A stretch of 64,000 bases of DNA from Telmatactis stephensoni. Lineage: Eukaryota > Cnidaria > Anthozoa > Actiniaria > Isophelliidae. Shown here in pieces: positions 12,181-23,500 of the stretch. The first letter of the stretch is position 1. Each line of letters begins with the position of its first letter. The translations under genes were made by a program, and so were the position numbers. The stretch covers positions 682,001 through 746,000 of the forward strand of contig JALIZF010001871.1 of NCBI GenBank assembly GCA_029948255.1, in the 5' to 3' direction. Under the pieces are notes generated by a model. It saw nothing but the letters and a program-made list of their open reading frames with translations, searched no databases and was not told where the DNA came from.

Positions 12181-13248
12181 GATAATTAAGAGGCAGTCTC
12201 CCCTTAGATCCTCATGACCACATTTTTTTAATTGAAGAAACGTTGTCGGGTCTGAAACAAAGTTTCTTCAATTAACTATACAACATCTTGATAAGTTAAG
12301 AGAAAAAAGAAAGGACAAAAAAAAAAAAAAAAAAAAAAAAAATTAGAGCTGCAAAGCGCAAGTACTTCTCAAATCAATCCAACCGAAATCGAATCGGTTC
12401 TGTGTGTGAAGCATGGTTCGCAAAGTGATCTCATAATTGTGTTCAATGCTGAGAATTGTCTTCGATCATAAAACTTCCAGACAAGCTAAGAAACAGTTCG
12501 TATATACAATTTCCCAAAACCTTGATCTTCATTACTCTTCTGAAGAACAACAAAATATTGATGGTGCGCTAGCCGATCGCACTGATCCAACACCTAGCCA
12601 CCCCACAAGCTCATTACGAGTTAATTTGGTCTTATCCACCAACCAACACGTCTTGAGTGCATCAGCCGGCTCATTTGCCACAACATGCAAACCCAGCGAT
12701 GTCACCGTATATACGTACTATTGAAGGCATTGTCAAAGAATGTCACATAACCTGGAAATGCGTTCGATGTAGTTTGAATTTCAATTACTCTCGTTTCGGT
12801 AACACCAACAAACGCCTACGAATTTTATTCTTAGGAGAGAATATTCATCTCGGCCAACCAATCATTTTCGGTTAACACAAAATTCGTGCTCTATCAAGTT
12901 TTCCTTGCGTAAATACAATTTTTTTATTGCCACCCTGAAAAGATCAAGCAGTATCAGGAAAAAGAGGCTTTTTCCTTTTATGGAGATGAAATTTGGGATT
13001 CTCAAGCCTCAAAAGATCACTCCCTTTGGGTGCAGTATCAGCAGGTTTAGGTAGGGTACCATAAATCCAAAAGAGCATTTGTCACATCAGAAAATAAAAG
13101 CCCTCTAAGAGGACATGTGGTTACTGGTCAAATGATAAGTAAACAAGCAAAGCATTTAAACTAAACAAACAAACCAACAAAAACAAATAGAAAACGGAAA
13201 GAAAGAAAGAATGCTTTCGAGGAAAAAATAATTATAATTGTTCTGTCA

Positions 13249-13663
13249 ATATGGAGTCTACGAGAATGATGAAAGTGCTCCAAAAAGTCCTCCAAATTAT
13301 ATATTACAAAGAAGAAAATGACAAACTAGGCAAACCACAACTTTCTATTCCTAAACGTTTTGAGGTTACTGAACAAACAGAACAGTCTTTGTAGTCACAT
13401 CTGGACTCATTGGCTCTTTGTTAAATGACTAATTAAATTCAAAAATAATTTTCACATCTTTTTTACATATTTCCCCCAGTAGTGTAGTGACAGGTAAAAA
13501 TAAAAGCTGTGCCTGGTTGAATGAGAAAAATAAAGATAAAACATTGTCTATACTTACCAATATATCCAAACAAACACAAGCCACATGGAAAAACGAGTCT
13601 GCTTGACCTTTTCGTCAGCGGTATCGGTGAAGCCAATGCCGAGTGTGTTCGTAGACTCCATAT
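13249..13663. mobile_element. Short TIR element
   Basis: 415 bp segment bounded by perfect 15 bp inverted repeats (ATATGGAGTCTACGA and complement). The interior has no mirrored arms and no ORF. Non-autonomous DNA transposon; flanking duplication unclear. Confidence 0.5.
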
Positions 13664-13870
13664 CTATTGAAAACTTCTAAGATTTTTTCATCGAAAGGAA
13701 ATCTCTAATGAAATTTTAACAACCGCTGTCTAAAAAAGGTGGATATTTCTTAGAATATTTCGTATTTTCTTCGTGAAAACCGATTAAAATGAGTCAAGTA
13801 ATCTTCGAGCCAATTCCGTACGTTTTTCGTTCTCTCTTCGTGAACGACTTCGGGAAATCCGAATTACTTA

Positions 13871-13961
13871 CACCTTACACACTTACACACTTACACACTT
13901 ACACACTTACTTACACGCTCGATGACATAATGGTTACTGGCTTGCATACAAGCCAGTAACC
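13871..13961. repeat. CTTACACA tandem repeat and adjacent hairpin
   Basis: About six copies of an octamer CTTACACA at 13871-13915. Then at 13932-13961 there is a perfect hairpin with 13 bp arms (GGTTACTGGCTTG) and a 4 nt loop. Function unknown. Confidence 0.6.
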
Positions 13962-14573
13962 ACAAAAATGTGCATGAATTACTTATTTCATTTCTCAAAG
14001 GAATCACGAATTGGTGTCGTTTGTCTGATTTGCAGAAAGCTATACATGGAGGTTATATACCTAGGCCAACCCAATCAGTATCAAGTACTACAAAGAAATG
14101 CAGCCTCACTATATGTTCCTAACGTGAACTCGAGCACCTATGTATACTAAAACGTACACTGAAACCCTTTTGGGAGCTGCTAGCACCTTCGAAAAAAGTG
14201 TTGGAAAATCACCCTTTCATGCGACAGATATGCGTAATCTACAGGAGTTTAATAGAGTTCAGCTTCTGTAACTTTTTGTGCAAAAGGGGAGCTGGCTCAA
14301 AAAACTTCAGTTGTTGTTCAGCTCCCCAGCTTCCAATGTGTTCCAATTTATTTATTATTTTATTATCATGCAAACTTAATCATGTAAATTATATTGTTAA
14401 GACTGATCAATAATAATAATAAACTTTGCGCGTTGCCGGGTTGCACACAACCTAGCTACTGAACAAAATGTTACAAGTAAGAAAGGTTGTATCCTGTGTG
14501 TAGGCTTAATGAGCACTTGTTTCCAACGAAACTACTGATTTCGCTAGTGTAATTCTGTAGTATTACTAGGAAA

Positions 14574-17500
14574 TTATTCTCTGCGTTTAACTCGTAGTTG
14601 CATGCCATCTTTTCCACACCCTAAGAGACTAGAAATTTTAACTTCTGGAGGAATTTTCGTCTCGGGAGCAACAACCAAATCGAATTTTTTCAAAATTCGC
14701 GCCAGAATCATTTTCATTTCAAACAATGCAAATCTCATGCCGATACAATTACGTGGACCCTGACCAAAGGGAAGGTATGTGTAGGGGTCACGTGACTGCT
14801 TAGCCTCGGCACTGAAGCGTTCTGGGTCAAACTTGAGTGGGTCTGGATAGAACTCTGGGTCACGATGGATGCTGTAAGCCAATGCTATTATCGGGGTGTC
14901 TTTCTTGATAGGAAGGCCTTTGATAACACTGTCCTTCATCGCCATACGAACTGTCGCAACAGCTGTAGAGACATTTAGAATCAAATTAGTTATTCATGCA
15001 ATAATGATTTAGTATTTAGCTTCCTGCTCGGAATCAGTGTTTAGACACAAATCCAGGGGAGTTGGGGTGGGTCTGGTGGTCTGGGGTGGGAGTTCAGCGG
15101 CGGATTTAGACATTTTGATTAAAAGAGCCAATTTTTGGGAGTGGGTTACTTTTGAAACTCACGCGCTCAAAAAATGTAATTTTAGAATGACTTTTATTCG
15201 ATCTATCGTGCACGTCAGAATGGTTGTTTTTCCTTCTAAAATAAATTTTCTCAAAAGAAAAAAAATTGGATCCAACTGAAAGGAGGGGGCACCGGCCCAC
15301 CAGGCCACTCCCCTGGATCCGCCACTGGAGTTGGTTTGTGTAGGGAGTTGGGATTGGTAAATCTTTGGACTGGTCCATTTTACTTAACAAATAATATAGA
15401 TTCCATAGATTCCATTTTTCCGGGCTCCACGTTTGGTATATGAGTACAAATTACCTGGAGGGTAGAGTCTAAGTGACTCTGAGATGACCATTTCCAGGTA
15501 TGTCAATGATTGAATCATGTCATATGCTGGAGACTGATTCTCATCAACCCAAACATCGTCAATTTCTCTTTGAACTTTCTCCTGGATTTCTGGGTTGGTT
15601 GCTAAGTGATAGCTCGCCAAGGCAAGGGCATTGCTGGTGGTTTCATATCCAGCAAGAAGGAAGACAAAACTTTGTGCAAGTACTTCATCCTCTGTTAGTC
15701 TTTTGTCTCCGGCTAGTACATCACTTTCACAATTAGTTAACATCATATCTAAGAAGTCCTGCCAAAAAAGTCGAAATACGAGCATTACTTCTAGATCATT
15801 TACAGCGAAAATCGTTGCATCGCGACCAGCAAATGACAAATTTTGTTTTGATTTTGGGTTTTTCTGAGCCGTCAATCATTTTGGGGGCGGAGCTTTCACG
15901 AACCCGTTCAGTGATTGGTTGATTTAAAAGAAGCTCCGCCCACAAAATAATAGACGGCTCAGAAAAACCCAAAATCATAACAAAATTTGTAATTTGCTTG
16001 TTTTCAGTGCGTCTGTACTCCAATAGATACAAAGATGACGTCAACATGTGGTGAGAACGAAAAAGTACGCCACGAGACAAAATCAAGTGGCGTGACTGTT
16101 GTTCTGACCAAATTTTGACGTCTTCTGTGCATCTATTTGAGTACAGCTCCAACGAAAAATGGAATCTATTTGTTTCTATATAATATTCATTAAAACATTC
16201 AATGACCTCATCTGTGTGTTACACACGGTTCTCGACCAATCACAGCGTGCGTAATACACCAATTATATTTATGTAGGTTATTGGTCGACTAACCAGCTAA
16301 ACACAGCTTTATTATATGGCACAAACTACTCCCGATGAATTCGCGCGCTTTGATTGGCTGTTTGACGGTCTAGATCTCCCCGTAATGCCCGTGGGCGATT
16401 ACGGAAAATGTCCCGGACCGCAAACTATTTTGAAAACACACCAAGAATTACTGAACTTGCAACGCATCGTTTCGGCGAACTCTGGAGTCAATGTCAAATG
16501 TTTTTTTCTTTCTTCTCTTTTTGAGGTCCAAAGTGAAACTTGAGCTTATGTTACTCTCCAAGTCTTTAGTAGCAGTTTCACTGAAATCTTTACGAGAAAA
16601 CTCAAATTTTTGGTCCAGTTTAATGTCGTTAATGTTTGGAAAACGCACCATGAGTCCATCACAAGTTGACAAACCAATCCTGTCGGTAAGCTTATCGTGT
16701 CAAAGTAAAAAATGCGGTGTTGATTTTGGCTCTATTAAAAGGTCCACTTTATAATTTCAAATCAGCTCCAAAAGTTATCAAAAAGACTTTTCTTCTATCT
16801 TTGAAAAGGTAATGCTGACAGAAATCTTTATTTGTGAATTATTTCCAAAATTATTGTCTTTGAATTTGACATGTTCGCTTGATTTGTGCCATTCTTGATC
16901 GTTTGCAAACTCGCAAAAAGGCGCGAATCGTAGACGCGCGCGCTCCTATAAACCGGAAGTAAAATCTTGAAATGCTTAACAAGGAGATAAAAATTGAAAA
17001 ACATGACATATAATAAACAACTTATTAAACTCGCTTGCTTGGTCTGTACAAAGAAATATCAGATCTCGGTCTTGATTGTACGGACCGAGCCGTACGGCCA
17101 AGACCTCGGCCTGATATTTCTCTGTACAGACCTCGCGCTCGTCAAATAAGTAGTTAGTATTCCCTGGTTAATCGACCAATAACATATTTATTATACACTG
17201 AGTTCTGCAAAAGCCAATACAAATGATGTCGTTTTTATTGCCCCTTTTGACTTTGATTAGGGACGGACCATTAGAAAAGTGACAAATAAAATAAATAAGA
17301 AAAAATTATTTCCAACAAAAATTTTGAGAGAAAAATATAATCTGCCGGAACATTTTCTTAAAAAAAATATTCCTGGCAAGTGAAAAAAATTCATTTCCAC
17401 AAAAAAAATTTATGCCAATCCCAAACTCCACCCCCCTCTCCCCATCACTTTTCTAATGGTCCGTCCCTTAGCGCGCGGCTTTGCACTGGGAAGCCATTCA

Positions 17501-20500
17501 AATGTTACTAACCTAATTTTCGCGTTCTTGTGTATATTACGTGCGTTCTTTTGAGAATAATAAAAATTTATATTGCACACAAGTTTTGTAAGAAATCAAA
17601 AATCAGAATGACAAAAGTTATAGACTGGAACTCCCACCATCCTTGCCTCACTTAAAAAATTAAAGTGTTGATCACATATTACATTGTTGAAGTTTGAGAC
17701 TTGACATTCTTTCTAAACACGAAAACAATTTAACGAAGAAAAAAAATATGTTAATGGAATGAAGATGCACTGACAATACATCTGGGCTTCCTGTGTCATA
17801 GTTAAAAATGTACCTTTGTCCTGTCATCCTTTTGATTCCTCTTGGTCTCAACTATTTTTGTCGCCAAAGCCATAAGGTCCATGAATGGCCCCATAACAAA
17901 AGATGGGAATAGTTTTCCTAGGTAATAGCCCCCAGGCATCCTAAGAATTATTGCTGTCAGCATACGCTTCCATACATGTCGACCTGTTGCTTTGCTGGCA
18001 GCAACTGCAGCAACATCATTGTCATCCAACTGAGCATTTGATTCAATACCAAAAAAGGCTTTTAAGATAGACTCCAAAGACAGAGTCTGAAAAAAACTAA
18101 AGAGAATATATTTCATTGTGAAATTGTGTAGTTCCAGAAAATATCCATAACCCCCACCACGGAGGGATTTTGAAATTCTACAGGGGAGGGGAGTCAGAGA
18201 AAGCACAAAATTACAGAGTTTGTATGGAAGAAAAATGGAAATTCCAGAGGATAGGAGGCCCATTTAAAAATTCCCTCCTTCCAATATTAAGTGGGCTCTC
18301 TTTACCCTTGAAAACTAAATAAGCACCCCATGAGCACTTAATAATTGAATCATTACAGAATTGTAGAAATGTCATGCCAGCATATATAATAAAAGTGAAT
18401 TGCTGTTAAAACGTAAACTTACTTGAAGACGTCAATAGTCTCACCAGTAACTGTAGCACTACCAAGCTTTTTCTCCAGTATATCACATGATTTGTTCAAC
18501 AATGGTACCATGACTTTCATTTTATGTCCACTAAAAGTTGGTGAGAGTATTGTACGTATGCGATGCCATGTTGCACCCTTAGCAGATGTCAACATGCTGT
18601 CAAATGGCTTGGGTAGTTTTGCAGACATCTATTTTACAATGACAGTTCAGGGTAAATACATATAGCATGGTTCGTACAAATGTTTAAGGAGTTTTCAAGG
18701 ACTTTTAAGGGCCATTTGTTTTTCAACACTTCTTTCAACACAATGAATTATTATATTTCAAGAATTGCATGAAATACAACAAATATATTTTTTCGTGACT
18801 GTGGGTGTCATTACAAACCATCGAAAAAATTATGTTTATATTTATATTTTTACAGTTTTGGGCAAAGTTATTTGCAAAAGAGTTGGAGTTTCCTTGGTTC
18901 TAAGAAACTGGTAAATAAAAGATTAATAAAATTCAAGGGCATGTTCAAAAAATCCAAGGAGTTACTTAAATTTAAAGTGCCTATAACCCTTAGTTTACTA
19001 AAAAATTGGAGTAATTTTGAAGTGCCCAGCAATGTATTTTCGTTGTCAGAATTCGATTTGATACAATCGGGAATATTTTATAGATTTTTAAATGTTGTGG
19101 TGACCACACCCTGGCCGGGATTTAAGGGTCTGGTGCGAGTCGCCGGTATGACGTCAATATTGACCCCATCGAACTGTCAACTCAACATTTATTTTGACAA
19201 CTTCCAGACAAGCGTATAGTGTACCTTGCCGTCTGTTTAATCATCGAAATATAGCAATTCTAAAAGCGTACATATCGTTGAAATAATGTCGAAAAATTCT
19301 TCCGACTCTGAATCAAGCTATTCCGATGACTCGGAATATAATTATATCCCTGGAATCATCAGTTTGCCCCTCAATTTTGAGGTAGAAGACGAGAGCGTAG
19401 TGGACAACGATATCGACAACTGTATCGACGAACTATTTCCAACCGGACTATTTCCATACCAAGACGAGCCTCTCGCTTACCCCGAGTGGCTGAAAGAATA
19501 TCAAAAGAAGAAGGAGATTGAAGAAAATCTCAGAAAGGAGCTCGAGGCACGAATAGCTGGCGGTGATGCAAGCAAATGGCGAGTCTCTCGTTTAAGTCAC
19601 AAGTTTTGAAAATAGCCGTGCTTCGATCAGTTGCCAAGATAGCGAGGAAATTTATCTATATTTCTTTGACTAATAGGTGTTCTTGTGGGCACTGTAATGT
19701 GCTGTTATTGCAGAATGCACACGAGGCAAAGTGTTGCAAGAGATCGACCGCTGCTATGAAGCGTGCAGACGAGAGGATGTCTTGGTCGAAACCGGACAAA
19801 CACCACCACATTGTATTACGCTTCACCCAGGTTTCCGTCCGGTTTCCCTAGAGAAGCGGTCTCTCAAGCAATCAGCTTCAAAATATAAAACAAGAGAACA
19901 GCTTCGTTACAAGCAAATTGGAAAAGAGACGACGTGTGTAGACATATTTCCAGCACAACAATTTTAATATTGGCGCTAGGTCACGCCATGTCGTGTGAGA
20001 ACGGAGCACTCTAAAACCTAAGATTTTGAGAAAACTTGTTTTGAGAAGAATGTTCTTAAAGCCAGTGCTACTTGTTCTTATTTTCAGACATCTCGTTCTT
20101 AAAAGCAAGTGTGGTCTAGTTTAGGAAATCTTAAAATCAGACCACTTCTTAAATTTAGTTCCTGTGTAGTATTTTAGGAGTATGTTCTTGTTTTAAGAAA
20201 ATGACTCATTTTCTCCTGAGCTTAAATGAAGACTATTTGTGATAAAATCAAGATTGGTTTTGATTTTAAGACAAAGGTCTTCTTTTAAATACTTCTGTCT
20301 TAATTTCATTCTATTAATAGTTCAAGCTTAATTGAAGAGTATTTGTATAAAATCAAGATTTGATTTGATTTTAAGACAATGTTTTGCTTTTAATATTTCT
20401 GTCTTAATTTCATTCTATCAATAGTTCAAGTTAAAAATTATCAAAAGCAAATTATGTTACATTTCAAGAGAATGAATTCAAACATGGTCTGCAATAACTA

Positions 20501-23500
20501 CCCCTGAGCTTTCCTAATTTTCCCCCTCTAAAGAGAAGGAAAGGAAACCTCTGCAAGGATCTGCTTGATATATGCTGTCGAGCATGCGCGAAAATAAAAC
20601 GTCATTAAATGTCACTTCTGCCCGTTCAAGTGGTGTGAGTTAAAATTCAAACTGGTAATAACGGGGTTTTAAACCAGTTGTGAGTTAATTTATTCGTCCA
20701 AGCTTTTGGACAGCCTCAAGCAGATCCTTGCAGAGGTTTCCTTTAATTCCTTCTCTTTAGAGGGGAAAAATTAGGAAAGCTCTGTCAAGCAGGGTAGTAA
20801 TAACAGACATCAGTTTCACTTTTGTTGGTTAATTTAAGATCAAATTGCCAAGTCTAGTCCAGAACTGAACCAAATATATTCATGAATATAATTAGCTACA
20901 ATAATAATTAAATTAATATTTGTAGACATTTTGTTCTTTATCAAGTCCAGTACCATCAATTGCCCTTATTCATTAATGACATTGTATCATGACTTGTTTA
21001 TAAGGGGGAAAGAATTGAGAATAATAGAAAATTTGAACAAAAGTCCTCCACTAGGGATCTAATCTCAGTGTGGATCCAAAATATAAAAATTAATGCATCA
21101 GATAATTTCAATCACAATATTTATTGCATTTGATGGTAATTGCTGCCACCTCTTTCTATAAAAAAATCTTATATCTATTCAGACTTTGTATTGCTATTGT
21201 TTTCCCCCTCCTAAGACCATGATCCTTAGTGTGCAAACAAAAATAATAGACTGTTTTGGTATGATGTCATTATGAATAAGCTAAGGTCAATTGAATATGG
21301 TTTTTCAATACCAAATAGTCTTTACATACATATGTCAAACCTATGTACAATACTGGCATAGCGTTTGTATAGCTATGCATTTGCTATTTAAGCAAATGCT
21401 ACTCTATGTATTCACTATGTGATAATGCAACATAGAGTTTAAATATCATTAATGACAAGCATAGTTTTTGCATACTCTTTTGTATTTTCTATGTAGTCTT
21501 TATGTATTGACTATGTGATAACATACATATAATTCACATAGTGTATCAATATTAAATAGCTTTTGCATACTCTTATGTATTTTCTATGTAGTCTTTATGT
21601 ATTGACTATGTGATAAAATACATATAATTCACATAGTATATCAATGTTAAATACCTTTTATACTTCTATGTACTATGTACTTCCTATGCAGTCTGTATAA
21701 ATTGCAGGTAGTAAAAAACATTGAAAAATGTGAATATTGGAAAATTCTGACACACATTAACATCATAGAGCTTCATTTATGCTGCTGCTTTGAAAATTTG
21801 AATTCTTATTTGTGCTTAACATTTGCTGATGTGTTTTCTGTAGCTGCAAAATAACCTTGAAAGTAATATTATATTTTGTTGTTTCAAACATGACAGATAT
21901 AAATCTTCTCTTCTTATGACATTTCACTTTGCTTGGGTTTACTTTCCCAGTAAATACGAGAGGAACTGGTAGCTAATATCGGAAATGGCCAATGAAAGAC
22001 CATCTTTTTATCATGTGACTCATTTGAATATTTGGCGCCTTTGACTGCCATGATCGTTATATCCTATGCTTGTAAATCGTGAATCTCTGCTTGAAAATCC
22101 TTTGTTTTGTGATAAAAACTGGCCTTAATTGTTCCTCAGTTAAGCTAGGAATTAATCTAGAAAGATGTCCAACCATATGGAATAATATTTAGAAGAATAA
22201 CTGCTTGGAAACCGTAGAGAACTCGATGCTGAAACCGGTAAGCCTTTTATACATGATTTAGACTTTCCACCTGGTACATACGTGTGATCATCATGCTTAA
22301 ATTAAAAACTTTGATTCAAACAAACTTATAAATTAATGCTTAACAATTCAGCTCAACTTTGACTGCACTGAGTCAATCTATCGAGTCAATTGAGTCAATC
22401 TATTCAGATGTTTAGAGTAGACATTTTTGACAGATTTCCACATGTACAGTTGGTATTCTGTAGTCCTTGAATTGGTTTTTAACTGCAATAATTTATTATT
22501 GAAGCCCCGAATTTTTTTCGGGCTTTTCTAAAAAGCAATTGCCTAAATTGCTTACATATCCGTGATGATCTTTCAATATTTCTAGTTCCATTACCGCGGA
22601 TCAATCCATATACATATACATTTACATTCCTATGTGGTATTACTATGAACCCAACAAAATGGCCTGCTCCCAACATATGTGGCTTCATAGCTCAGTTGGC
22701 AGAGCATTGCACCGGTATCGCAAAGGTCATGGGTTCGAATCCCGTTGAAGCCCCGAATTTTTTTCGGGCTTTTCTAAAAAGCAATTGCCTAAATTGCTTA
22801 CATATCCGTGATGATCTTTCAATATTTCTAGTTCCATTACCGCGGATCAATCCATATACATATACATTTACATTCCTATGTGGTATTACTATGAACCCAA
22901 CAAAATGGCCTGCTCCCAACATATGTGGCTTCATAGCTCAGTTGGCAGAGCATTGCACCGGTATCGCAAAGGTCATGGGTTCGAATCCCGTTGAAGCCCC
23001 GAATTTTTTTCGGGCTTTTCTAAAAAGCAATTGCCTAAATTGCTTACATATCCGTGATGATCTTTCAATATTTCTAGTTCCATTACCGCGGATCAATCCA
23101 TATACATATACATTTACATTCCTATGTGGTATTACTATGAACCCAACAAAATGGCCTGCTCCCAACATATGTGGCTTCATAGCTCAGTTGGCAGAGCATT
23201 GCACCGGTATCGCAAAGGTCATGGGTTCGAATCCCGTTGAAGCCCCGAATTTTTTTCGGGCTTTTCTAAAAAGCAATTGCCTAAATTGCTTACATATCCG
23301 TGATGATCTTTCAATATTTCTAATTTATTATTAAGAACCTGATTGTTTTATGATTTTCAGGTACATTGTACTGTGCTTAGTTTACAACAAGCCAAGTGTC
23401 CATATTTAAAGCAGTAGACCTAATATATGGAGGAGAACTGAAGTAGTGTTGCAATGAATGGAATTTGTAACATCAAGCACCACATCATGCAGCGGTTTCA

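Larger units (their letters stand above)
22501..23320 (+). mobile_element. Permuted tandem array of a tRNA-bearing 246 bp unit with target duplication
   Basis: Three complete units and 82 bp of a fourth (unit starts 22501, 22747, 22993 and 23239), apparently identical to each other. The array is flanked by a perfect 12 bp duplication TAATTTATTATT at 22489-22500 and 23321-23332. The first unit starts in the tRNA 3' strand (GAAGCC), so the array is permuted relative to the tRNA gene it contains. Each unit holds a 72 nt tRNA-like gene, a T7 hairpin, and about 155 bp without known content. The whole array reads open in one frame because 246 is a multiple of three; this is not a gene. Flanking duplication implies insertion as a preformed multimer or amplification after insertion. 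Confidence 0.8.

Noticed and set aside
12437..12724. 95-codon ORF
   Set aside because: No recognisable domain, no splice context, next to a homopolymer; probably chance.
13932..13961. Hairpin as a transcription terminator or Helitron 3' end
   Set aside because: No downstream CTRR and no matching 5' TC end; no gene ends here.
18087..18263. Upstream extension of P450 exon 3, or the CAG acceptor at 18087-18089
   Set aside because: The extension lacks P450 similarity. The CAG acceptor breaks the reading frame; the TTAG acceptor (exon start 18096) restores it and adds the conserved FFQ.
22501..23320. Hammerhead ribozyme in the 246 bp unit
   Set aside because: Only GTGATGA is present, without the CTGATGA core, a following GAAA or a suitable cleavage site on either strand. 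Other ribozyme classes cannot be excluded by eye.
22645..23334. 229-codon ORF and its minus-strand 80-codon counterparts
   Set aside because: Produced by a 246 bp tandem repeat whose length is a multiple of three; it overlaps tRNA-like genes.
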